NCBI RefSeq assembly: GCF_002953255.1
Contig: NZ_CP026498.1
Span: 5,287,040-5,330,702 of the forward strand
DNA length: 43,663 nt
Origin: Streptomyces sp. CB01881
GTDB taxonomy: Bacteria > Actinomycetota > Actinomycetes > Streptomycetales > Streptomycetaceae
Direction of reading: 5' to 3'
The notes under the pieces were generated by a model, which saw nothing but the letters and a program-made list of their open reading frames with translations, had not been told where the DNA came from and did no database searches. The translations under genes and the position numbers were made by a program. Shown here one piece after another: positions 29,822-38,474 of this stretch (within the stretch, counting starts at the first letter, position 1; each line of letters opens with the position of its first letter).

Positions 29822-32041
29822 TCAGCCCTTCTCCATGTAGGCGGCGCGGTCCGCGTCGAGCAGGCTCTCCAGTGCGGTGCGCAGGTCCGGGTGGGCGGCC
29901 AGCGCCGGGTCCTCCGCGACCAGCCGGGTGGCCTCGGCCCGGGCGGTCACGATGACCTCCTCGTCCTCCAGCACCGAGAGCACCTTCAGCGAGGACTTCA
30001 CCCCGGACTGCGCCTGGCCCAGCACGTCGCCCTCACGGCGCTGTTCGAGGTCGATCCGGGACAGCTCGAAGCCGTCCAGCGTGCCGGCCACCGCGTCCAG
30101 CCGGGCCCGGGCGGGGCTGGCCGCCGGCATGTCGCTGACCAGCAGGCAGAGGCCGGCCGCGCTGCCGCGCCCGACCCGGCCGCGCAGCTGGTGCAGCTGG
30201 GAGACGCCGAAGCGGTCCGCGTCCATGATCACCATCGCGGTGGAGTTCGGGACGTTCACGCCGACCTCGATCACCGTGGTGGCCACCAGGACGTCCACCT
30301 CGCCGGCGGCGAACCGGCGCATCACCTCGTCCTTGGCGTCGGGCGCCAGCCGGCCGTGCAGGATCTCCACCCGCAGCCCGGCCAGCGGGCCCTTCGCCAG
30401 CATCTCCGCGGTCTCCACCACGGAGAGCGGGGGCCGCCGCTCGTCGCTCCCGGCGCCCACGTCCTCCAGGTCGTCCTCGGCGGCCGGGGCCTGGCGCTTC
30501 TTCTTCGCCGCCTTCGGGTCGGCGGGCTCCTCGTCCCCGATCCGGGGGCAGACCACGTACGCCTGGTGGCCCTTGGCCGCCTCCTCGCGGACCCGCTCCC
30601 AGGCCCGGGCCAGGAAGTTGGGCTTCTCCACGGCCGGGACGACGTGGGTGGAGATCGGCGAGCGGCCGGCCGGCAGCTGGTCCAGCACGGACGTCTCCAA
30701 GTCCCCGAAGACGGTCATCGCGACGGTGCGCGGGATCGGGGTGGCCGTCATCACCAGCAGGTGCGGCGGCTGCTCGCCCTTGGCGCGCAGCGCGTCCCGC
30801 TGCTCGACGCCGAAGCGGTGCTGCTCGTCCACCACCACCAGGCCGAGGTCCTGGAACTGCACCTTGTCCTCGATCAGCGCGTGGGTGCCGATCGCGATGC
30901 CCGCGTCCCCGCAGGCCATGTCCAGCAGCGCCTGGCGGCGGGCCGGGACGCCCATCGAGCCGGTCAGCAGCACCACCCGGGTGCCGAGGTCGGAGCCGCC
31001 GAGCATGCCGCCCTCGGCGAGGTCCCCCATCATCTCGACGACCGAGCGGTGGTGCTGCTGGGCCAGCACCTCGGTGGGCGCCAGCAGCACCGCCTGGCCG
31101 CCGGCGTCGACCACGGCGAGCATGGCGCGCAGCGCGACCAATGTCTTCCCCGAGCCGACCTCGCCCTGGAGCAGCCGGTGCATCGGGTGCTCGCTCGCCA
31201 GGTCGGCGGCGATCTCGGCGGAGACCTTCTCCTGGCCCTCGGTGAGGGTGAACGGCAGCCGGGCGTCGAAGGCGTCCAGCAGGCCGCCCTCGCGGGCCCT
31301 GCGCGGCTTGGCGGGCAGGGCGGAGTCGGCCGCCCGGCGCTGGGCGAGCGCGACCTGGAGGACGAACGCCTCGTCCCACCGGAGCCGGCCCTGGGCGCGC
31401 TCACGGTCGGCCTGGCTGCGCGGGCGGTGGATCAGCTCCAGGGCCTCGGGCAGCGGGATCAGGTCGTGCCGCTCGCGCAGCTCGGCGGGCAGCGGCTCGC
31501 CGACGTCGCCGAGGTGCTTGGTGAGGGCCGTCTCGATGCAGATCGACAGCTTCCAGCTGGGCATCTGCGCGCTCGCGCCGTACACCGGGATGAGCCGGCC
31601 GGCGAACTGCTGCGCGGCGTCCGACCCGGCCTCCTCGTCGAGGAGTTGGTAGTCCGGCGAGACCAGCTGGCGGGTGCGGTTGAACACGCCGACCTTCCCG
31701 GCGAACAGGCCCTGGGCGCCGGCCTTGAGGTCCTTCTGCCGCCACCCCTGGTTGAAGAAGACCAGCGAGAGCCGGCTGCGGCCGTCGGTGACGACCACCT
31801 CCAGGCGGTCCCCCTTGCGGCCGCGGAACGGGATCAGGGTGACCTTCTCGATCCTAGCCAGCACGGTGACGTGCTCGTCGATCTCCAGCTCGTCCAGGCT
31901 GGTGAGCTGGCCGCGTTCGACGTAGCGGCGCGGATAGTGGTGCAGCAGGTCCCCGACCGTGCGCAGCTTGAGGCTGTCGGCGAGCACCTTGGCGGTCCGG
32001 TCGCCGACGAGCTTGGTCAGTGGTTCATCGAGAGCGCCCAT
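29822..32041 (-). CDS. recG: ATP-dependent DNA helicase RecG
   Basis: RecG remodels stalled replication forks and branch-migrates Holliday junctions. It has 739 residues. The N-terminal wedge domain contains the OB fold (VTVLARIEKVTLIPFRGRKG). Helicase motifs are Walker A GEVGSGKT, motif II DEQHRFG, motif III TATPIPRT and motif VI QLRGRVGRG. An insertion of about 40 charged residues (PADPKAAKKKRQAPAAEDD) between the helicase lobes is common in streptomycetes. It is 73 bp after the DAK2-domain gene and probably cotranscribed with it. Confidence 0.97.
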   Translation of the reverse strand: MGALDEPLTKLVGDRTAKVLADSLKLRTVGDLLHHYPRRYVERGQLTSLDELEIDEHVTVLARIEKVTLIPFRGRKGDRLEVVVTDGRSRLSLVFFNQGWRQKDLKAGAQGLFAGKVGVFNRTRQLVSPDYQLLDEEAGSDAAQQFAGRLIPVYGASAQMPSWKLSICIETALTKHLGDVGEPLPAELRERHDLIPLPEALELIHRPRSQADRERAQGRLRWDEAFVLQVALAQRRAADSALPAKPRRAREGGLLDAFDARLPFTLTEGQEKVSAEIAADLASEHPMHRLLQGEVGSGKTLVALRAMLAVVDAGGQAVLLAPTEVLAQQHHRSVVEMMGDLAEGGMLGGSDLGTRVVLLTGSMGVPARRQALLDMACGDAGIAIGTHALIEDKVQFQDLGLVVVDEQHRFGVEQRDALRAKGEQPPHLLVMTATPIPRTVAMTVFGDLETSVLDQLPAGRSPISTHVVPAVEKPNFLARAWERVREEAAKGHQAYVVCPRIGDEEPADPKAAKKKRQAPAAEDDLEDVGAGSDERRPPLSVVETAEMLAKGPLAGLRVEILHGRLAPDAKDEVMRRFAAGEVDVLVATTVIEVGVNVPNSTAMVIMDADRFGVSQLHQLRGRVGRGSAAGLCLLVSDMPAASPARARLDAVAGTLDGFELSRIDLEQRREGDVLGQAQSGVKSSLKVLSVLEDEEVIVTARAEATRLVAEDPALAAHPDLRTALESLLDADRAAYMEKG

Positions 32042-32114
32042 CAGGCCCTTGTTTACACCACCGGACCGACAATCCGGGCACGGCCCAGCCGGGCCGCTGC
32101 GCCCCGGCGACCGG

Positions 32115-33746
32115 CTACTCCACCCCGATGAGCAGCGGCGCGGACTCCTGGCCGCCGTGGAAGACCACCGCGTCGACCTCGGGCCTGCGGTGCCGGGCGT
32201 GCGCGACCAGCTCCTCGGCGAGGCCCTCGGGCGCGCCCCCGCCCAGGATCAGGGTGACCAGTTCGCCGCCGGCGCCGAGCATCCGGTCCAGCACCATCGT
32301 CCCGACCTCGGCCGGGCCGGTGCCGATCACCACGACGTCCCCGTCTATCAGACCGAGCACGTCCCCGGCCTGGCAGACGCCCGCCATCGTCCAGGACTCC
32401 CCCTCGGCGACGGCCAGTTCGGCGTACCGGGTGGCACCGGCCGCCGAGGTCATGGCGACGACGTCCTCGTCGAAGCGCCGGCCGGCCTCGTGCACGGCGA
32501 GCGCGGCCAGGCCCTGGACCGGCGACCGGGTCGGCAGGACGGCGATCCGCACGCCCTCCTCGCGCAGCTGGTCGGCGGCGGCGCCGGCGGCGGCCCGCAG
32601 TTCGGGGTCGTTGAGCAGCAGGACGACCTCGCGGGCGCCGGCCCGGCGGACGGCGGCAGCCAGTTCGGCGCTGGCCGGCGGGCGGTCCGGGTCGGCGTGC
32701 AGGACGACGGAGCCGGCCTGCTCGCAGAGTTCGGCCAGGCCGGTGCCGGAGACCACCGAGAGCACCGCCCTGGTGCGCTCCTCGCGCTCGCCCCGGTCGT
32801 CGGCGGTGCCGGAGCGGGCGGCGGCCTCGGCGAAGTGGGTGATCCGGATCTGGTGCGGCCGCCCGGCGCCCACCCCGGCCTCGACGGCGGCGCCCGCGTC
32901 GTCCACGTGCACGTGGACGTTCCAGAGGCCGTCGCCGCCGCCGACCACCAGCGAGTCGCCGAGCGCGGCGAGCCGCTCGCGCAGCGCGGGCAGGGCCGTG
33001 TCGGGGGCGTCCAACAGGTAGATCACCTCGAAGGCGGGGTGGCCGGGGCCGGGCGGCCGGACGTGGCTCAGGCAGCGCTCCGCGAGCCGGACTTCCCCGC
33101 GCAGCGCGACCGGGCCCATCGGCTGGTGGCCCGCGACGGCGTCGGCGAGGGCGCCCAGGACGGCGACCAGGCCGCGGCCGCCGGCGTCCACCACCCCGGC
33201 CTCGGCCAGGACGGAGAGCTGCTCGGGGGTGTGCCGCAGCGCGTCCCGGGCGGCCCGGTAGGCGGTCTCGGCGACCTGGCCGAGGCCGTCCCCGGCCCGG
33301 ACGGCCTCCCTGGCGGCAACCCGGGCGACGGTCAGCAGCGTCCCCTCGACCGGCTCGGCGACGGCCTGGTAGGCGGAGTCGGCGGCCCGCTGGAGGGCGG
33401 CCCGCAGCTGGTCCGCGCCGCCGCCCTCGGCCAGCTTCTCGGCGGTGCCGCGCAGCCACTGGGCGAGGATCACCCCGGAGTTGCCGCGCGCGCCGATCAG
33501 CGCGCCGCGGGCCATCTCCCGGACCGCCTCGGCGAGGCCGGGCGGCGGGCCGGCGGCGGGGTCGGCGAAGCGGCTCTCCACGGCGGCGGCGGCCGACTCC
33601 ACGGTCAGGTAGAGGTTGGTGCCGGTGTCGCCGTCCGGGACGGGGTAGACGTTGAGTGCGTCGATCTCCTCGCGGGCCTGGCCGAGCGCACGCAGGGCCA
33701 GCTGGCACCAGCTGCGCACGGCCGGGGCGTCGAGCGTGTGCAGCAC
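32115..33746 (-). CDS. DAK2/DhaL-domain protein, FakA-like (YloV family)
   Basis: Firmicute homologues (FakA) phosphorylate fatty acids bound to FakB carriers. This protein has 543 residues, the FakA size. The DhaL nucleotide site is NVYPVPDGDTGTNLYLTVES near the N-terminus, with GARGNSGVILAQWLRG and DAGGRGLVAVLGALADAV following. The C-terminal half has the FakA middle and DegV-like parts (GDSLVVGGGDGLWNVHVHVD, then GDVLGLIDGDVVVIGTGPAE). The GTG at 33746 has GGAGGAG upstream. No degV/fakB gene is adjacent, so a fatty-acid kinase role is inferred. The order rpmB, DAK2 gene, recG is widely conserved in Gram-positives. Confidence 0.9.
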   Translation of the reverse strand: MLHTLDAPAVRSWCQLALRALGQAREEIDALNVYPVPDGDTGTNLYLTVESAAAAVESRFADPAAGPPPGLAEAVREMARGALIGARGNSGVILAQWLRGTAEKLAEGGGADQLRAALQRAADSAYQAVAEPVEGTLLTVARVAAREAVRAGDGLGQVAETAYRAARDALRHTPEQLSVLAEAGVVDAGGRGLVAVLGALADAVAGHQPMGPVALRGEVRLAERCLSHVRPPGPGHPAFEVIYLLDAPDTALPALRERLAALGDSLVVGGGDGLWNVHVHVDDAGAAVEAGVGAGRPHQIRITHFAEAAARSGTADDRGEREERTRAVLSVVSGTGLAELCEQAGSVVLHADPDRPPASAELAAAVRRAGAREVVLLLNDPELRAAAGAAADQLREEGVRIAVLPTRSPVQGLAALAVHEAGRRFDEDVVAMTSAAGATRYAELAVAEGESWTMAGVCQAGDVLGLIDGDVVVIGTGPAEVGTMVLDRMLGAGGELVTLILGGGAPEGLAEELVAHARHRRPEVDAVVFHGGQESAPLLIGVE

Positions 33747-33900
33747 CAGGTCTCCTCCGGATGGGACGCCGCGATGGCCTGAGGGGCAGCAACACATTCA
33801 GGGCAGCGGCAAGGGGTGATACCGGCAGGTTATCGGGGGCCGGGGGCGGGTGCCGGGGGCAGCGGGCGCAGCGATCACCTGCGCGGTCGTGGTAGTTTCG

Positions 33901-33926
33901 TTGAACGGAAGCAAGCGTTGTATGCT
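33901..33926 (+). promoter_or_regulatory. Possible promoter of rpmB
   Basis: tatgct at 33921-33926 is a good -10 hexamer. ttgaac at 33901-33906 is the best -35 candidate, but the 14-base spacer is short. The start codon is at 34046, so the leader would be about 110 bases. Confidence 0.4.
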
Positions 33927-34045
33927 CTTCCGGTTGCCTGGAACAGTCCAGGCTCACCCCCTTGGTCCGGTCTGGTTCACGTGAGTGCTCCGGTGGGTCG
34001 GCGGGGTTTCGAACGTAAATGATCTGAAGTCTTGGAGTGACTCCT

Positions 34046-34231
34046 GTGGCTGCCAACTGCGACGTCTGCGGCAAGGGGCCGGGCTTCGGCAACAGCATCT
34101 CCCACTCTCACCGCCGTACCCCCCGTCGTTGGAACCCCAACATCCAGACGGTGCGCGCTGTGATTGGGCGGACGCCGAAGCGGCTCAACGTCTGCACCTC
34201 GTGCATCAAGGCCGGTAAGGTCTCGCGCTGA
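34046..34231 (+). CDS. rpmB: 50S ribosomal protein L28, zinc-binding form
   Basis: It is a large ribosomal subunit protein. The 61 residues begin [20 protein letters not shown] after the GTG and end [14 protein letters not shown]. The two CxxC pairs identify the zinc-containing (C+) paralogue. GGAG lies 7 bases before the GTG at 34046. It is divergent from the DAK2-domain gene and ends in a strong terminator. Confidence 0.98.
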   Translation: MAANCDVCGKGPGFGNSISHSHRRTPRRWNPNIQTVRAVIGRTPKRLNVCTSCIKAGKVSR

Positions 34232-34261
34232 CGCGCAGACCGGTATGCCGGTCCTCCAGTG

Positions 34262-34293
34262 AGCCGGTCCATCCTCGGATGGACCGGCTTTCT
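34262..34293 (+). terminator. Rho-independent terminator of rpmB
   Basis: agccggtccatcc (34262-34274) pairs perfectly with ggatggaccggct (34277-34289) and is followed by ttct. It lies 30 bases after the rpmB stop. Confidence 0.9.
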
Positions 34294-34321
34294 GTCTCTC
34301 CGGCAAACCTGCCGACCTCTG

Positions 34322-34353
34322 CCGAAGGGCGGGCCTCCGGGCCCGCCCTTCGG
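34322..34353 (-). terminator. Terminator of thiD
   Basis: ccgaagggcgggcc (34322-34335) and ggcccgcccttcgg (34340-34353) form a perfect 14-bp stem with the loop tccg. It starts 5 bases after the thiD stop. Confidence 0.85.
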
Positions 34354-34358
34354 ACGTT

Positions 34359-35219
34359 TCAGCGCCAGCGCCAGGCGTGGTCGACCGGGCCGATGCCGGC
34401 GCCCAGCGCGAAGCCGCCGGCGATCGCGCCGGTGATGTACTCCTTGGCCGAGGCCACCGCCTCGGGCAGCGGCTCGCCCTTGGCCAGCCCGGCGGCGATC
34501 GAGCTGGCCAGCGTGCAGCCGGTGCCGTGGGTGTGCCGGTTGTCGTAGCGGGGGGCGCGGTACCAGTACTCCTCACCCGCCCCGCCGTAGAGCAGGTCGG
34601 CGGCCTCGCCCTCCAGGTGCCCGCCCTTGACCAGCACCCAGCGCGGCCCGAGGTCGAGCAGCGCCTTGGCCGCGTCCAGCATCTGGCCCTCGTGCTCGAC
34701 GGTGCGGCCGGTGAGCTGCGTCACCTCGTGCAGGTTGGGCGTGGCGAGGGTGGCGACCGGCAGCAGCCGCTCCCGGACGGTGGCGACGGCCTCGGCGGCC
34801 AGCAACGCGTCGCCGTGCTTGGAGACGCCGACCGGGTCGACCACCACCGGGGCGTCCACCCCGGCCAGCAGTCCGGAGACGGTCTCGACCAGCTCGATCG
34901 AGGCGAGCATGCCGGTCTTCACGGCCTGGACGCCGATGTCGTCCACCACGCTGCGGAACTGGGCCCGGACCGCCTCGGCCGGCAGCTCCCAGTACCCCTG
35001 GACGCCGAGCGAGTTCTGCGCGGTGACGGCGGTGATCACGCTCATGCCGTGGACGCCGAGGGCGAGCATCGCCTTCAGGTCGGCCTGGATCCCGGCGCCG
35101 CCGCCGGAGTCGGAGCCGGCGACGGTGAGGACGCGGGGAGGTGCCACACGGGGAGGGACTTCGGAGGGGCCGAGCGGAGCGCGGCCACCGGGGGCGGGGG
35201 CGGGCGACGGGAGGGACAT
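34359..35219 (-). CDS. thiD: Hydroxymethylpyrimidine/phosphomethylpyrimidine kinase
   Basis: The enzyme phosphorylates HMP and HMP-P in thiamine synthesis. It has 286 residues. The ribokinase-fold start is [20 protein letters not shown], after a Pro-rich leader of about 28 residues. Substrate and ATP motifs are [34 protein letters not shown] and [20 protein letters not shown] (with the catalytic Cys/anion hole GTGC). No TPP riboswitch was recognised upstream. It is 23 bp after pfkA on the same strand. Confidence 0.96.
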   Translation of the reverse strand: MSLPSPAPAPGGRAPLGPSEVPPRVAPPRVLTVAGSDSGGGAGIQADLKAMLALGVHGMSVITAVTAQNSLGVQGYWELPAEAVRAQFRSVVDDIGVQAVKTGMLASIELVETVSGLLAGVDAPVVVDPVGVSKHGDALLAAEAVATVRERLLPVATLATPNLHEVTQLTGRTVEHEGQMLDAAKALLDLGPRWVLVKGGHLEGEAADLLYGGAGEEYWYRAPRYDNRHTHGTGCTLASSIAAGLAKGEPLPEAVASAKEYITGAIAGGFALGAGIGPVDHAWRWR

Positions 35220-35242
35220 GAGGTCAACCTACCCCCGACCGC

Positions 35243-36268
35243 TCAGAGCACGGCCTCCGATTCCGCCCAGCGGTCCGGCGGCACGGTCTTGAGCCGGGTG
35301 ACCGCCTCGGCGATCGGCACCAGCGCGATGTCGTTGCGGCGCAGCGCGGTGAAGTGGCCGAACGCGCCCTCGTGGACGGCCTCCACCGCGTGCCAGCCGA
35401 ACCGGGAGGCGAGCACCCGGTCGCGGGCGGTGGGGGTGCCGCCGCGCTGGGTGTGGCCGAGGATGACCGGCCGCGCCTCCTTGCCGAGCAGGTTCTCCAG
35501 CTCGTGGGCGAGCCGGTTGCCGATCCCGCCGAAGGTCTGGTGGCCGAACTGGTCGACGTCGCCGTGGTCGAAGCGCAGGGTGCCGGGCAGCGGGGCGGCG
35601 CCCTCGGCGACGGCGATGATGGCGAACTTCTTGCCGCGGGAGAACCGGTCCTCGACCATCCGGGCCACCGCCTCGATGTCGAACGGCTTCTCCGGGATCA
35701 GGATGCCGTGGGCGCCGCCCGCCATGCCTGCGGTGAGGGTGATCCAGCCGGTGTGCCGGCCCATCAACTCCACCACCATCACGCGCTGGTGGGACTCGGC
35801 GGTGGTCTTCAGCCGGTCGATCGCCTCGGTGGCGACGTGCACCGCGGTGTCGAAGCCGAAGGTGACGTCGGTGGCGTCGATGTCGTTGTCGATGGTCTTC
35901 GGGACCCCGACCACCGGCAGCCCGGCGTCGCTGAACATCCTGGCCGCGGTCAGCGTGCCCTCGCCGCCGATCGCGATCAGCGCGTCGATGCCGATGTCCC
36001 GGGCGAGGGTCTGCGCATTCTCCACGGCCCAGGCGATCCGCTCGCGCTTGACCCGGGCCGAGCCGAGGATGGTGCCGCCGAGGGTCAGCAGACCGGTGAC
36101 GTCGTCGTGCGAGATCGGCCGGGCGCGGCCCTCGATCAGGCCGAGGAAGCCGTCCTCGATGCCGACGATCTCGTCGCCGTGGACGTCCGTGCCCCGGTGC
36201 ACCACCGAACGGATCACCGCGTTGAGGCCGGGGCAGTCGCCGCCGCTGGTCAGAACACCGATGCGCAT
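35243..36268 (-). CDS. pfkA: 6-phosphofructokinase (mixed-type, probably ATP-dependent)
   Basis: The enzyme phosphorylates fructose 6-phosphate in glycolysis. It has 341 residues, the actinobacterial length. It starts MRIGVLTSGGDCPGLNAVIR. GGEGT (101-105) keeps the Gly associated with ATP use, while PKTIDND (123-129) has the Lys usual in PPi enzymes; this combination marks the actinobacterial group III enzymes, and the S. coelicolor member is ATP-dependent. MGRHTGW and the C-terminal LGHTQRGGTPTARDRVLASR are substrate-binding. It sits between thiL and thiD. Confidence 0.95.
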   Translation of the reverse strand: MRIGVLTSGGDCPGLNAVIRSVVHRGTDVHGDEIVGIEDGFLGLIEGRARPISHDDVTGLLTLGGTILGSARVKRERIAWAVENAQTLARDIGIDALIAIGGEGTLTAARMFSDAGLPVVGVPKTIDNDIDATDVTFGFDTAVHVATEAIDRLKTTAESHQRVMVVELMGRHTGWITLTAGMAGGAHGILIPEKPFDIEAVARMVEDRFSRGKKFAIIAVAEGAAPLPGTLRFDHGDVDQFGHQTFGGIGNRLAHELENLLGKEARPVILGHTQRGGTPTARDRVLASRFGWHAVEAVHEGAFGHFTALRRNDIALVPIAEAVTRLKTVPPDRWAESEAVL

Positions 36269-36444
36269 GGTGGGTGGGCTCTCCCGCTCTGCAGTGGTTC
36301 AGACCACCCGCGCCGGACGGGCGGGCGGGATCGGTTCGGCGCAAGCCTACGCCGTCCTCCCGCCCGGGCCCGTGCTGCTCGCCGGAGCGCCGCGCGCCGT
36401 CCGTACGCCGCCGCCCGCCGGGTGCGGCCGCCCGGCCGCGCCGG

Positions 36445-37410
36445 TCACTCGGCGAAGTGGTCCCAGCCGCCGACCCGGTCCCAGGCCTGCCCGTCCACCG
36501 TCACCCGGCCGCCGCGGGCCGCCCGGGCGCGGGCCGTGACCTCACCCACCACGCGCCAGCGGGCGGGGAGTTGGACCCCGCGCGGGAAGGTGGCGACGAT
36601 CGCGTGGTCCTCGCCGCCGGAGAGCACCCAGACCAGCGGGTCCACCCCGACCGCCTGGCCGATGTCGGCCATCTGGGCCGGGACGTCGAAGTCGGCGGCA
36701 CGCAGGTCGATGTCCACGCCGCTGGCCCGGGCGACGTGGCCGAGGTCGGCCACCAGCCCGTCGCTCACGTCGACCATCGCTGTGGCGCCCAACTCGGAGG
36801 CCGCCGGGCCCGCGTGGTACGGCGGCTCGGGCCGGCGGTGCGCCTCGACGAAGGCGCGCGGCGAGCGGAAGCCGCGCTGGAGCACGGTCAGCCCGGCGGC
36901 GGACCAGCCGAGCCAGCCGGTGACCGCGACCACGTCGCCCACCTGGGCCCCGGCGCGCGTCACCGGCGCGCGCCCCTGAAGGTCCCCGAGCGCCGTGATG
37001 GCCAGCGTGATGACGTCGCCGCGCACCACGTCGCCGCCGACCACCGTCGCACCGGCCACCTGGCACTCGTCGCGCAGCCCGTCCATCAGCTCGGTGGCCC
37101 AGGTGGTCGGCAGGTCGGCGGGGGCGACGAGGCCGAGCAGTATCGCGGTCGGCACCGCGCCCATCGCGGCGACGTCGGCGAGGTTCTGGGCGGCGGCCTT
37201 GCGGCCCACGTCGTAGGCGGTCGACCAGTCCCGGCGGAAGTGCCGGTTCTCGATCAGCACGTCCGTGGTCGCCACCACCCGGCCGTCCGGCGCCTTCACC
37301 ACGGCGGCGTCGTCGCCCGGGCCGAGGTCGACCGCTTCGGTGAGCGGCACCCGGGCGGTCAGCTCCCTGATGAGGCCGAACTCGCCGAGCTCGCCCACGG
37401 TCCCCTGCAT
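36445..37410 (-). CDS. thiL: Thiamine-monophosphate kinase
   Basis: The enzyme converts thiamine monophosphate to thiamine diphosphate. It has 321 residues. It starts MQGTVGELGEFGLIRELTAR. Metal/ATP motifs are VDLGPGDDAAVV, VATTDVLIENRHFR, GGDVVRGD and MVDVSDGLVADLGHVARASG. The ATG at 37410 has AGAGGA 6 bases upstream; the frame runs further upstream but without conservation. It is divergent from the Lrp-domain gene. Confidence 0.95.
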   Translation of the reverse strand: MQGTVGELGEFGLIRELTARVPLTEAVDLGPGDDAAVVKAPDGRVVATTDVLIENRHFRRDWSTAYDVGRKAAAQNLADVAAMGAVPTAILLGLVAPADLPTTWATELMDGLRDECQVAGATVVGGDVVRGDVITLAITALGDLQGRAPVTRAGAQVGDVVAVTGWLGWSAAGLTVLQRGFRSPRAFVEAHRRPEPPYHAGPAASELGATAMVDVSDGLVADLGHVARASGVDIDLRAADFDVPAQMADIGQAVGVDPLVWVLSGGEDHAIVATFPRGVQLPARWRVVGEVTARARAARGGRVTVDGQAWDRVGGWDHFAE

Positions 37411-37619
37411 CTGCCGTCCTCTCGCGTTTCCATCAGAACTCGTTGTCCGCGCACCCCCGCGCGCAGCGTACGCCCTCCACGGGTGCAGAGGTCTCCCCTC
37501 CCCGGCCCGCTGCGCGGTAGCGTGGTGATCAGTCTGCCGGTGAGCCCGCTCCCACCCCCGACGCCTGACCGGGCGATCACGGCGGCAGTCCCCGTACCCA
37601 GCCGCCGGGAGGTCCCCCC

Positions 37620-37853
37620 GTGGTACAGGCATACATCCTGATCCAGACCGAGGTCGGCAAGGCCACCGCCGTGGCCGATGCCATCTCCAAGATCCCCGGT
37701 GTCCTCCAGGCCGAGGACGTCACCGGCCCGTACGACGTGATCGTGCGGGCGGAGGCCTCGACCGTGGACGACCTCGGCCGCCTGGTCGTGGCCAAGGTCC
37801 AGCAGGTCGAGGGCATCACCCGGACCCTCACCTGTCCGGTGGTCCACCTGTAA
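37620..37853 (+). CDS. Stand-alone Lrp/AsnC ligand-binding (RAM) domain protein
   Basis: The protein has 77 residues and no DNA-binding domain. The sequence VQAYILIQTEVGKATAVADA, then VTGPYDVIVRAEASTVDDLG matches the effector-binding half of Lrp/AsnC regulators (RAM/SAM domain, ferredoxin-like fold). Such proteins form dimers or decamers and bind amino acids; the function here is unknown. The GTG at 37620 has GGGAGG 6 bases upstream. A DUF3515 gene follows 20 bases after the stop, so the two are probably cotranscribed. Confidence 0.92.
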   Translation: MVQAYILIQTEVGKATAVADAISKIPGVLQAEDVTGPYDVIVRAEASTVDDLGRLVVAKVQQVEGITRTLTCPVVHL

Positions 37854-37873
37854 GGCCCGGCTACCATCGGCGG

Positions 37874-38386
37874 GTGGCCCGAGAACTCCGCGTCCCCCGC
37901 TTCCTGGCGGCACTGCCGGCCCCGGTCCGGTGGCTGGCACTGCCGCTTGCGCTGACCTGCACCGTGGTGGTGCTGCTCGGCAGCTGGAGCGCGCCCGCGA
38001 AGATCGAGGTGCCCGAGCCGGCCCCCAAGGCGGCCGGGTACTGCCGGGCGCTGGCCGCCGCACTGCCGCAGGAGCTGCTCGGCCACGCCCGCAAGGACCC
38101 GACGCCGGCCTCCCCGTACGTGGCCGCGTGGGCCAGCTCGCCGCGCACCGTGCTGCGCTGCGGCGTGGACCGCCCGGAGGAGCTGAACGGCCCCGCCGCC
38201 GGCGACCTGTCCCCCACCGTCAACGACGTCACCTGGTGGCAGCAGAAGCTGGACGACGGCGGCTACCGGTTCACCTCGACGATGCGCAAGGCCTACGTCG
38301 AGATCACCGTGCCCAGCGGCGCCTTCACCAACCCGCTGGACCCGGTCTCCGCCCTCTCCGACCTGGTGAAGGCCAACATCCCGTAG
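37874..38386 (+). CDS. DUF3515 family membrane-anchored protein
   Basis: The protein has 170 residues. A signal-anchor lies at about 18-38 (WLALPLALTCTVVVLLGSW). The extracytoplasmic domain has two Cys (GYCRALAAALP and VLRCGVDRPEEL) that may form a disulphide, and ends YVEITVPSGAFTNPLDPVSA. I recognise this as DUF3515, an actinobacterial family often beside an Lrp-domain gene and ddl. Function unknown. It starts at GTG and converges with ddl. Confidence 0.85.
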   Translation: MARELRVPRFLAALPAPVRWLALPLALTCTVVVLLGSWSAPAKIEVPEPAPKAAGYCRALAAALPQELLGHARKDPTPASPYVAAWASSPRTVLRCGVDRPEELNGPAAGDLSPTVNDVTWWQQKLDDGGYRFTSTMRKAYVEITVPSGAFTNPLDPVSALSDLVKANIP

Positions 38387-38420
38387 CGGTACGAACGGCG
38401 GGACCAGCGGTACGACCGCG

Positions 38421-38457
38421 CGAAGGGCGGGCCGGGAGCTTCCCGGCCCGCCCTTCG
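38421..38457. terminator. Perfect 17-bp bidirectional terminator between DUF3515 gene and ddl
   Basis: cgaagggcgggccggga (38421-38437) pairs with tcccggcccgcccttcg (38441-38457); the loop is gct. It lies 34 bases past the DUF3515 stop and 17 past the ddl stop on the other strand. Confidence 0.9.
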
Positions 38458-38474
38458 TCCGTCCGTGCGCGCGG

